Source: Pseudomonas abietaniphila
GTDB lineage: Bacteria > Pseudomonadota > Gammaproteobacteria > Pseudomonadales > Pseudomonadaceae
Assembly: GCF_900100795.1 (NCBI RefSeq)
Contig: NZ_FNCO01000011.1
Span: 62,001 to 126,000, forward strand
Direction of reading: 5' to 3'
Length of the DNA stretch: 64,000 nt
The notes below the pieces were generated by a model that was not told where the DNA came from, made no database searches, and was given only the letters and a program-made list of their open reading frames with translations. Below, in pieces: positions 43,384 to 50,976 of the stretch (position 1 is the stretch's first letter; every line of letters begins with the position of its first letter). A program made the position numbers and the translations under genes.

Positions 43384-44190
43384 TTGCGCACCCTCTTGCT
43401 GCTGGCTAGCGCCCTGCTTGCCCTGCCTCTTCACGCTGCTCAACTGACGCTCGACCTTGCCAACGGCGCCCGCACCTGGAGCACTGAGCAACTGCTCACA
43501 CACCCGCAAGCCCGCGATATCGACATTCCGGACGACGTTTCCTACAAGCGCCCGATGCACTATCGGGCAGTGCCTGTCGCCGCGCTGCTGGAAGGTGTCG
43601 CGAGCGATGCCCATCTGCAGGCGGTCGCCACCGATGGCTTTGCCGCCGAAATACCCGCCGGACCTCTGCTGCAGAAAACCGGTTCACAGGCCTGGCTTGC
43701 CGTCGAAGACCCTGCGCACCCATGGCCGGGCCTGAGCAAGGACAAGCCCAGTGCCGGCCCGTTTTATCTGGTCTGGACCGACCCCGCTGCCAGTGGGATC
43801 AGCCCTGAACAATGGCCGTATGCGGTGGGTAAAATTCGCCTCTTGGCGTCAGTCGCTGAACGCTTCCCCGCCCTGCTCCCTGACCCAGGAATCGCCGCGA
43901 CCGATCCGGTCAATCAGGGCTTTGCGTTGTTTCAGAAGAACTGTTTTGCCTGCCACCGTCTCAACGGCGCGGGCGATTCGCAACTGGGGCCCGACCTGAA
44001 CATTCCGCATAACCCGACCGAGTATTTCGCGGGTGATTATCTGAAGCTGTACATCCGTAACCCACAAGCCCTGCGCCAGTGGCCGCAAGCAAAGATGCCG
44101 GCGATTACCCCGCAAGTCTTGTCGGATGAAGAACTGGATCAGGTGGTGAAGTATCTGAAGCACATGGCGGGCAGGAAAGTGACACCGTAG
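43384..44190 (+). CDS. Cytochrome c with N-terminal molybdopterin-oxidoreductase-like domain
   Basis: This 268-residue exported protein has a TTG start at 43384 with GGAG overlapping the previous stop, and a signal peptide to about residue 19. Residues 20–155 resemble the sulfite-oxidase-type fold (YRAVPVAALLEGV, DGFAAEIPAGPL, GPFYLVWTD, YAVGKIRLLAS) but have no Cys to hold molybdenum. The C-terminal part is a c-type cytochrome with CFACH (187–191) and a likely Met ligand in QAKMPAI (about 238). It probably carries electrons in the periplasm. The partner is unknown; the pseudo-rhodanese is encoded just upstream. Confidence 0.83.
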   Translation: MRTLLLLASALLALPLHAAQLTLDLANGARTWSTEQLLTHPQARDIDIPDDVSYKRPMHYRAVPVAALLEGVASDAHLQAVATDGFAAEIPAGPLLQKTGSQAWLAVEDPAHPWPGLSKDKPSAGPFYLVWTDPAASGISPEQWPYAVGKIRLLASVAERFPALLPDPGIAATDPVNQGFALFQKNCFACHRLNGAGDSQLGPDLNIPHNPTEYFAGDYLKLYIRNPQALRQWPQAKMPAITPQVLSDEELDQVVKYLKHMAGRKVTP

Positions 44191-44195
44191 ATCAT

Positions 44196-44287
44196 TGTAG
44201 GAGCGCGCTTGCCCGCGATGGCTTTCGGCCTGTGCCATTGATGTTGACTGACACACCGCCATTCGCGGGCAAGCGCACTCCTACAGG
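44196..44287. repeat. REP doublet, family A
   Basis: TGTAGGAGCGCGCTTGCCCG faces CGGGCAAGCGCACTCCTACA between the convergent cytochrome and transglutaminase genes. Confidence 0.88.
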
Positions 44288-44305
44288 AAGCGACGGGGTT
44301 AACCC

Positions 44306-45154
44306 CTAAGACTGACGCTGCACCTGCATCTGCACCACCGGCGCAGGCGCTGCAACGATCGGCGTCGCAACCGGCGCCGAGGGCGACACCACGACCTTGG
44401 CATGCATCTGCTCACAGCCGCCGCCACGGCGCATGCCGCGCACCGGGCAGGCATCCAGGTAATCCAGCCCCACTGCCAACTTCAGATGACGCTCGGGAAT
44501 GGCCAGTTGATTGGTCACATCGAAGCTGTACCACGCGTCATCGATCCACGCCTCGGCCCAGGCATGACTGGCCAGGTGCTCGCTGCTGTCGCTGTACAGA
44601 TAACCCGACACGTAACGCGCCGGCACACCCAGGCTGCGCGCGCACGCCAGGAACGCGTGGGTATGGTCCTGGCAGACACCTGCGCCATTGGCAAAGGCTT
44701 GCGCCGCACTGGTGTCCACCGCCGTAGCGCCCGGCGTGTAGGTAATGTGCTGATTCAGCGCCTGCATCAGGTCAATCAACGCCGTGCGGTCGGTGCGCTT
44801 CTTGGTTTCTTTGGCGGCAAAGGCGCGAATCGCCTCGTCCGCTTCCGTCAGACGGGTGAAACGCAGAAACGGCAACGAAGACTGACTCTCGTGCTCGGCT
44901 TCGCGCTTCTCATCGATCTCAACCTGTCCGCGCGCGCCAATGACGATGGCTTCATGGGGTTCGTCCATGGTCAGCACGTGCAAGATATTGCCGAACGGAT
45001 CGACCTGAGCGCGCACCGGGCGCGGCAGAGCGAGTTGCCAGCTCAGCACCTGCTGGCGCTCGCTGTCGTGTGGGGTCAGACGCAAATACTGGATGCTGGC
45101 GCGGACCTGATCGTCGTAGTGATAGGTGGTCTCGTGGCTAATTGAGAGTCTCAT
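44306..45154 (-). CDS. Transglutaminase-like cysteine protease domain protein
   Basis: This 282-residue protein has an N-terminal beta domain and a transglutaminase-like catalytic core: Cys161 in GVCQDHTHAF, His197 in ASHAWAEAWI and Asp212 in FDVTN. In this operon type the enzyme is thought to cut or link peptide amides. Its ATG overlaps the stop of the alpha-E gene by four bases (ATGA), so translation is coupled. The C-terminal 40 residues are Pro/Ala/Val-rich and low in complexity. Confidence 0.92.
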   Translation of the reverse strand: MRLSISHETTYHYDDQVRASIQYLRLTPHDSERQQVLSWQLALPRPVRAQVDPFGNILHVLTMDEPHEAIVIGARGQVEIDEKREAEHESQSSLPFLRFTRLTEADEAIRAFAAKETKKRTDRTALIDLMQALNQHITYTPGATAVDTSAAQAFANGAGVCQDHTHAFLACARSLGVPARYVSGYLYSDSSEHLASHAWAEAWIDDAWYSFDVTNQLAIPERHLKLAVGLDYLDACPVRGMRRGGGCEQMHAKVVVSPSAPVATPIVAAPAPVVQMQVQRQS

Positions 45155-46110
45155 GCAGCCTCCAGGTAAGAAGTGTGAATAACGTTACCCAGTTGGGCCA
45201 GCAACGGAATGAATTCGTTCAACCATTCGTGGAGGCCTTCCTCAAGGATTTCGTCGATGCCGGTGTAGCGCAAACGAGCATCCAGTTCGGCCGCCAGACG
45301 CTGTGCCGGACGGCCGTTGGCGCCTGGCAGGCTGGCGAGGATCATGTCCAGTTCTTCCAGGCAGGCACGCAACGAACGCGGAATGTCGGCGCGCAACAGC
45401 AACAACTCGGCAACTTGACGCGCACCCGGCGCATCACGGTAGACCTCGGTGTACGCCTCGAACGACGACAGCGCTCGCAGCAAGGCGCTCCACTGATAGT
45501 AACCGGCGGCCGAACTGTCGGCCGCCGCATTGGCGGCAGGGCCGCGCAATTCCAGCATTTCGTAACGGGCATCGACCATGCGCAACGTGTTGTCGGCGCG
45601 CTCGATGAAGGTGCCCAGACGAATGAAACGGAAGGCATCGTTACGCATGATCGTGCCGTAGGTCGCCCCACGGAACAGGTGCGAACGCTCCTTGACCCAC
45701 TCGCAGAACCGGCTCATGCCGTAACGGCTCAGGCCCTGTTCGGCGATGCCGCGAATTTCAAGATACGTCGCGTTGATGTTTTCCCACATGTCCGCAGTGA
45801 TGCGTCCACGTACCGCATGAGCACTGGCCCGCGCCGCCGCCAGGCAACTGAAAATGCTGGCCGGGTTGGTAGCGTCCAGGGCGAAGAAATGCAGCAGGCG
45901 TTCAGCGTGCAATTCGCCGTGGCGTTCCAGGTAATCGTCCAGGGTGCCGGTAATCAGCAGTGGCATGGCGATTTCATTCAGCCCATCACCGCGTCCGTCC
46001 TGAGGCATCAGCGACAGCGAATAACTGACGTCCAGCATCCGTGCGAGATTTTCCGCCCGCTCCAGGTACCGCGACATCCAATATAAATCCGAGGCAGTTC
46101 TACTTAGCAT
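45151..46110 (-). CDS. Alpha-E domain protein
   Basis: This 319-residue mostly helical protein has the opening LSRTASDLYWMSRYLERAENLARMLDV, which is diagnostic of the alpha-E family. Its biochemical role is not known, but it nearly always sits with a circularly permuted ATP-grasp protein and a transglutaminase-like protein, as here. It starts 12 bases after the ATP-grasp stop and overlaps the transglutaminase gene by four bases. It is proposed to serve in a peptide-tagging or peptide-ligation system. Confidence 0.93.
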   Translation of the reverse strand: MLSRTASDLYWMSRYLERAENLARMLDVSYSLSLMPQDGRGDGLNEIAMPLLITGTLDDYLERHGELHAERLLHFFALDATNPASIFSCLAAARASAHAVRGRITADMWENINATYLEIRGIAEQGLSRYGMSRFCEWVKERSHLFRGATYGTIMRNDAFRFIRLGTFIERADNTLRMVDARYEMLELRGPAANAAADSSAAGYYQWSALLRALSSFEAYTEVYRDAPGARQVAELLLLRADIPRSLRACLEELDMILASLPGANGRPAQRLAAELDARLRYTGIDEILEEGLHEWLNEFIPLLAQLGNVIHTSYLEAA

Positions 46111-46122
46111 TGGCAGGCATCC

Positions 46123-47532
46123 TTAATCCTCGACCACCCAGGTGTCCTTGGTTCCGCCACCCTGCGACGAGTTCACCACCAGCGACCCCTCACGCAGCGC
46201 AACGCGGGTGAGTCCGCCAGGAACAACGCGGGTTTCGCGGCCAGCCAGAACAAACGGGCGCAAGTCGATGTGTCGCGGGGCGATGCCGTTCTCGACGAAC
46301 GTCGGGCAGGTCGAGAGGGACAAGGTCGGTTGAGCGATGTACGCGTGAGGCTTGGCTTTGAGGCGGGCGCGGAAGGCTTCGATTTCAGCAGCCGTCGCCG
46401 CCGGGCCGACGAGCATGCCGTAGCCGCCCGAGCCTTGAGTTTCCTTCACCACCAGATCACCGAGGTTCGCCAGCACGTGCGACAGTTCTTCCGGCTTGCG
46501 GCATTGCCAGGTTGGCACGTTCTTCAGGATCGGCTCTTCGTCGAGGTAGAAGCGGATCATGTCGGTCACGAACGGGTAGACCGACTTGTCGTCGGCGACG
46601 CCGGTACCAATGGCGTTGGCCAGCACAACGTTGCCGGATCGGTAAGCCGACAGCAGACCGGGCACACCGAGCATTGAATCGGGATTGAACGCCAACGGAT
46701 CAAGGAACGCGTCGTCCAGGCGACGGTAGATCACGTCCACCGCTTTCGGGCCGTCGGTGGTGCGCATGAACACACGATCATCGCGCACGAACAGATCAGC
46801 GCCTTCCACCAGTTCGACACCCATTTCCCGCGCCAGAAACGCATGCTCGAAAAATGCGCTGTTGAACCGCCCAGGCGTCAGTACGACCACACTCGGGTTG
46901 TCCAGGGGGCTTGAGCTTTTCAGCGTGTCGAGCAGCAGGTTCGGGTAGTGGTCGATCGGGGCGATACGTTGTGCGGAGAACAACTCGGGAAACAGGCGCA
47001 TCATCATCTTGCGGTCTTCGAGCATGTAGCTCACGCCGCTCGGTGTCCGCAGGTTGTCTTCGAGCACGTAATACGTCCCGTCGCCATCGCGGACCAGGTC
47101 GACCCCGGAGATGTGGGAATACAGGTCGCGGTGCAGGTTCAAGCCTTGCATCGCCAGCTGATACTGCTCGTTGGCCAGCACTTGCTCGGCAGGAATGATT
47201 CCGGCCTTGATGATGCGCTGGTCGTGATACAGATCCGCGAGGAACATGTTCAGCGCCTTGACGCGCTGGATGCAGCCGCGTTCAACCACTCGCCATTCGC
47301 TGGCGGGGATGCTGCGCGGAATCGTATCGAAGGGGATCAGACGCTCAGTCCCCTGCTCGTCACCGTACAACGTGAAGGTAATCCCGGCGCGATGAAACAA
47401 AAGATCGGCCTCACGCCGACGCTGAGCCAGCAGCTCAGGTGGCGCTTCGCCCAACCAGCGGGCGAATTCCCGATAATGCGGTCGGACAGTGCCGTCCACA
47501 TCGTACATCTCATCATAAAAGGTGCGGATCAT
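46123..47532 (-). CDS. Circularly permuted ATP-grasp protein
   Basis: This 469-residue protein has the type-2 circularly permuted ATP-grasp pattern: FYDEMYDVDGTVRPHY near the start, VLEDNLRTPSGVSYMLEDR in the middle, and VVKETQGSGGYGMLVGP near 360. ATP-grasp enzymes join a carboxylate to an amine using ATP, so it likely forms amide bonds in a peptide. It heads the operon with alpha-E and transglutaminase genes. The ATG at 47532 has AAGGAG upstream. Confidence 0.93.
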   Translation of the reverse strand: MIRTFYDEMYDVDGTVRPHYREFARWLGEAPPELLAQRRREADLLFHRAGITFTLYGDEQGTERLIPFDTIPRSIPASEWRVVERGCIQRVKALNMFLADLYHDQRIIKAGIIPAEQVLANEQYQLAMQGLNLHRDLYSHISGVDLVRDGDGTYYVLEDNLRTPSGVSYMLEDRKMMMRLFPELFSAQRIAPIDHYPNLLLDTLKSSSPLDNPSVVVLTPGRFNSAFFEHAFLAREMGVELVEGADLFVRDDRVFMRTTDGPKAVDVIYRRLDDAFLDPLAFNPDSMLGVPGLLSAYRSGNVVLANAIGTGVADDKSVYPFVTDMIRFYLDEEPILKNVPTWQCRKPEELSHVLANLGDLVVKETQGSGGYGMLVGPAATAAEIEAFRARLKAKPHAYIAQPTLSLSTCPTFVENGIAPRHIDLRPFVLAGRETRVVPGGLTRVALREGSLVVNSSQGGGTKDTWVVED

Positions 47533-47848
47533 GCCGTACTCCTTGTCACCATGGACACAAGGGCCTTCGCAAGGCCCGTGCCAGCGGCATAAACGCTTTA
47601 AAATCAATTGGTTGAATAAACCCGCGACAACCTTCGCACCATTCCTGTGCAAGAAGCGCCCTCACCAATTCTCCTACGCTTCATAGAGAAGCGTCCCGCC
47701 ACTGAAAAATCTATTACCAGCATAGCCAGAGATGATTTCCCGACGGGATTTTGTTGCCTGATAATCGCGCCATCAACGCAGATACGCCGCTCTCGACTGT
47801 TCGAGCGAGGTCTATGTGAACCGGATTGCTCAACGAAATTCCCTTTAC
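47533..47848. other. Promoter region of the ATP-grasp operon and sRNA candidate
   Basis: This gap upstream of the ATP-grasp gene holds no convincing CDS. On the plus strand TGATAAT near 47757–47763 is a -10-like element, and a strong terminator lies at 47849. The minus strand must hold the operon promoter. Confidence 0.5.
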
Positions 47849-47877
47849 GCCGCTCACACCCGAGCGGCTTTTTTTTT
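47770..47877 (+). ncRNA. Candidate small RNA ending in a strong terminator
   Basis: On the plus strand no protein gene precedes the terminator at 47849–47877; the nearest plus-strand CDS ends at 44190. The segment starts after a -10-like TGATAAT, forms a first hairpin around CTCGACTGTTCGAG, then an unpaired AT-richer stretch, then the terminator hairpin with nine T. That is the build of an Hfq-type sRNA of about 100 bases. The 5' end is a guess and the family is not recognised. Confidence 0.45.
47849..47877 (+). terminator. Rho-independent terminator (orphan on the plus strand)
   Basis: GCCGCTC and GAGCGGC form the stem, followed by nine T. No plus-strand gene ends nearby, which supports an sRNA. 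Confidence 0.9.
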
Positions 47878-47928
47878 GCCCTGTTTTTGGTAACCCCAAC
47901 CCGCTGACTTCCTGAATCGGTACAAACG

Positions 47929-48020
47929 TGTGGGAGCGAGCCCCTTCACGACAGGCCACATCACCCGACAGAGAGACATCGTTTGATCGACCGCATCGCG
48001 AATGAATTCGCTCCCACAGG
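47929..48020. repeat. REP doublet, family A
   Basis: GTGTGGGAGCGAGCCCCTTC faces GAATGAATTCGCTCCCACAG between the sRNA candidate and rraB. Confidence 0.85.
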
Positions 48021-48051
48021 TGCTGCATCGTCAAAGCACACGCTCTGACCC

Positions 48052-48390
48052 TTAATGAAGCCGCTTTATCTCCTGTTTCACGCCCCAGCCTTCGACTTCA
48101 CCGTCGAGCCCGATAATCGCTGTCTGAAAGTCCTGCTCGAAATCACCGATACCGTCATAAGTGGCGTACATCAGTTTGCTCAACTGCAGGTGCCACGCGC
48201 CGTCCTCTCGGGCGTTGATCTGTGTATTGAGGGATTCACCGCGAAACTTTTCCGCTGCCTGACGCGCCCGCTCCTCGTCCGGAAAGATGGCGTAGAACTC
48301 GATGGGGTGGATACGCGCGAAGTCGAAACCGCCTTCTTTCATGCGGCGCAGTACGTGACTGCTGATGTCTTCTTGGTAGGTCGTGCTCAT
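48052..48390 (-). CDS. rraB: RraB-family ribonuclease E inhibitor
   Basis: This 112-residue protein matches the RraB family: ARIHPIEFYAIFPDEERARQAAEKF in the middle and acidic helices at both ends. RraB binds RNase E and changes which RNAs it cleaves. It is close to the usual length of about 110–140. The start has GGAGGACGTTTC just before it. It stands alone, downstream of the small gene at 48643. Confidence 0.85.
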   Translation of the reverse strand: MSTTYQEDISSHVLRRMKEGGFDFARIHPIEFYAIFPDEERARQAAEKFRGESLNTQINAREDGAWHLQLSKLMYATYDGIGDFEQDFQTAIIGLDGEVEGWGVKQEIKRLH

Positions 48391-48441
48391 GAAACGTCCT
48401 CCTATGCAACGATAGATAGAGTTTCAACGATCCCGAAAACC

Positions 48442-48468
48442 CTCCCGCTCGGAGAGGGAAAACGACAG
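48442..48468 (-). terminator. Weak terminator-like hairpin
   Basis: On the minus strand CCCTC and GAGGG pair around an imperfect inner stem and are followed by TTTTC. It would end transcription from the small gene at 48643–48879. Confidence 0.45.
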
Positions 48469-48642
48469 TTCATCCGTCGCCCGGGACTCAAGCATGTCGC
48501 TGACAAGGCCGATGCTGCTATTACAAATCAGGCATCTGTACGCGAGCTGGCTCGGGTAGATGCATCACCGGCCTCACTTGCAGACTACGCCCATTAATAG
48601 CGTGTTGCCAATTGGCAGATAGGGGTGTTCGCCAAGGTTTTT

Positions 48643-48879
48643 TCATGAAGCCTCAACGATGGAATTGATCTGTACCGCGTTCTGCTCCTTGAGTGTCTTG
48701 ACCGTGGGTTCCTGTGTCCTGCCGTCAAGGTCGTTGAGGTCGAGATCCTCGGTGACCGGGGACAGGATCCGCCGCAGGCGCTGAGCAGCTTCCTCCACAC
48801 TGGGACGGTGCTCGCATTCAAGATCGAGGGTCTGCTGCACGCCATCTTTATCCTGAAACGAAATAGTCCAGACTTTCAT
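48643..48879 (-). CDS. Small hypothetical protein (78 aa)
   Basis: This 78-residue acidic protein (MKVWTISFQDKDGVQQTLDL...) contains a helical SVEEAAQRLRRILSP stretch. No signal, membrane helix or known motif is seen. The ATG at 48879 has AGGAGACATTG upstream, a good ribosome site, so it is probably expressed. The function is unknown. Confidence 0.72.
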   Translation of the reverse strand: MKVWTISFQDKDGVQQTLDLECEHRPSVEEAAQRLRRILSPVTEDLDLNDLDGRTQEPTVKTLKEQNAVQINSIVEAS

Positions 48880-49046
48880 CAATGTCTCCTCAGTCAGGCC
48901 GCACATGGGCCTACCGAAATCGGACTGCGTTTTTTTGTTATTCGTTCAACGCTCTTTGCCGTTTTCAGGGAGGTTGCAGATGAGCTAAAGATAGCGGTGC
49001 AGAGGGTGTTCTGCCTTTCGCGAATTGTTTGAAAAGACCGCCCCCA

Positions 49047-50639
49047 TCACCGATCCACCGATAGATGATAAACATGCGCATCCAAACCAATGGATCGCAA
49101 AAACTCGCTGTCGTGGGACACGACAATTAACGCACCTTCGTACTGATTGAGCATCTGCTCCAGCGCAATCTTGCTTGGGAGATCAAGATGGTTATCAGGC
49201 TCGTCCAGCAATAGCAGTTGCGGTGGGTGCTGCGCGTACAGCTGCGCTGCTAATGCTATTTTCAGGCGTTCACCTCCACTCAACTGAGCAGTCTTCAAAC
49301 CCACTCGATCTGCATCGATACCCATTTGCGCCAAACGAGTTCTCGCTTCGGATTCCGGCAACTGTGGATTGCTCTCGAAAAGCCATTGCACCGCACTGCG
49401 TTCAGGGCGCTGCAATCCGGCGTGTTGATCCAGCCAAGCCACATTGCAATTGCAGATGACCTCGCCTGCGCGTGCAGGCAGTTGGCCGGCAATCACTCGC
49501 ATCAAGGTCGACTTACCACTGCCGTTGGGGCCCAAGATCGCCACGCGCATACGCCCGGTCAATGTCAGATTGACCGGTGCCGCGTAACCGAAAGGGAGAA
49601 TCACATCGTTGAGTTGCACAATCAGCTTCCCATCGGGCACTACGCTCTGCGGGGATAACATCAGGCGTTGAGTGTCCGGCGCACATCTCGCACGAGCCTC
49701 GGTGATCCTTTGCTGCTGGTGCTCACGGGCCATCAGCTGATTGAGACGCGATTTTCCCTGACTGTTTTCACTCCGTTCTTTCTGGGCGTTGGTGATCAGC
49801 TTGGTTTGATTGCCGTCGCGGGCCTGACGGTCGCCGCGCGCATTACGCCGTTGCTGACGCTCCATTTGAACCACCATCTCTCGTCGCTCACGCTTGGCCT
49901 GCGCCCGCTCACCTTGCAATGCCGCCTGAAACGACTGCTGTTTCTGCTCGCGCTCCGCCGCATACTGACTGTAGTTGCCGCCATAAACCGCCAGCCCCAA
50001 GGGCGAAAGCTCGATGATTTCATTCACGTGCTCCAATAGTCCGCGATCGTGGCTGATCAAGACCAGGCCGTTGGGCCAGCGATCAATCTGCCCCGCAAGC
50101 TTGCGCTGCTGATCAATATCCAAATGGTTACTGGGCTCATCCAGAATGAGCCAGTCAGCCTGGGACAACCACGCCCCGAGCAGCGCAACCCGCTGCCGCT
50201 CGCCGCCGCTAAGGTCTTCTGTGCGCGAGTCGGCATCCAAATGGCCCAGACCGATCTGGGCCAATTCGGCATTAAGGCGTGCAGCGCAATCCCATTGGTC
50301 GGCCGCCAGCGCATGGTCCTCATCGTCGGCACTGCCTTGGGCAATGCGGTCCAGCGCCGCCAGAATGGAGTCGACGCCCGCCAGCGCAGCAACACTGGGA
50401 TAACGCTCAGGTTCCAGTAACTGCGCCACGGCATAAATCCGCCCTTCGCGACGGACAGTGCCGCTGGTGGGCAGTCGCTCCCCCGTCAGGATCTGACCAA
50501 GCAAAGATTTGCCACAGCCATTAGCGCCGACGATTCCCGTGGCCTTGGTACTGAAGGTGTGGTTCAAGCGATCAAACAGTACGCGCCCGTCGGGCAGGTG
50601 CAACGACACCTGGTCGAGTCGGAGTGAATGTTGAGTCAT
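49047..50639 (-). CDS. ABC-F family ATPase
   Basis: This 530-residue protein has two ABC domains and no membrane segment, the ABC-F layout. Walker A motifs are GANGCGKS (38–45) and GPNGSGKS in the second half; signatures are LSGGERQRVALL and LSGGERLKIALA. The Walker B loops are DEPSNHLD and DEPDNHLD, the latter differing from the usual T. The linker between domains is rich in Arg/Gln. ABC-F proteins bind the ribosome E site and can relieve stalling or give antibiotic protection. It stands alone and is somewhat lower in GC than its neighbours. Confidence 0.92.
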   Translation of the reverse strand: MTQHSLRLDQVSLHLPDGRVLFDRLNHTFSTKATGIVGANGCGKSLLGQILTGERLPTSGTVRREGRIYAVAQLLEPERYPSVAALAGVDSILAALDRIAQGSADDEDHALAADQWDCAARLNAELAQIGLGHLDADSRTEDLSGGERQRVALLGAWLSQADWLILDEPSNHLDIDQQRKLAGQIDRWPNGLVLISHDRGLLEHVNEIIELSPLGLAVYGGNYSQYAAEREQKQQSFQAALQGERAQAKRERREMVVQMERQQRRNARGDRQARDGNQTKLITNAQKERSENSQGKSRLNQLMAREHQQQRITEARARCAPDTQRLMLSPQSVVPDGKLIVQLNDVILPFGYAAPVNLTLTGRMRVAILGPNGSGKSTLMRVIAGQLPARAGEVICNCNVAWLDQHAGLQRPERSAVQWLFESNPQLPESEARTRLAQMGIDADRVGLKTAQLSGGERLKIALAAQLYAQHPPQLLLLDEPDNHLDLPSKIALEQMLNQYEGALIVVSHDSEFLRSIGLDAHVYHLSVDR

Positions 50640-50976
50640 AGTTGCTTTCCCTGTCTTAATTGCCTGATCCGTCAGCCATCCTTGGCCAATCCAACGGGTT
50701 CTGTTGTTCCTCCAGTCTTTCCGACTTGCACGCGAATGGAGAACAACTAAATCGATACATTTTCCAATCCTGCATCATCAAGATGCGCTGTCAGGCGAGG
50801 GTTCTCCAGTCAGCGCGAGTCCACGAAGCATCACCAGCGCGAGAACACTCAGACGAAGGCGGAACGCTTTTGCTGGCAAGGCGAAGACCTTGTGGCGATA
50901 CGTCTGAAGAATACAGCTCTCAAAATGCAACGCAAAAAAAGAGGCCGCGAGGGCCTCTTTTCATGACACTGCGAAC
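50640..50976. other. Gap between the ABC-F and sulfatase genes
   Basis: This 337-base gap holds the terminator of the sulfatase gene and must hold the ABC-F promoter. No small gene or repeat is visible. Confidence 0.6.
50933..50962 (-). terminator. Rho-independent terminator after the LTA-synthase-like gene
   Basis: On the minus strand AGAGGCC and GGCCTCT pair, followed by seven T. It is just downstream of the stop at 50977. Confidence 0.88.
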
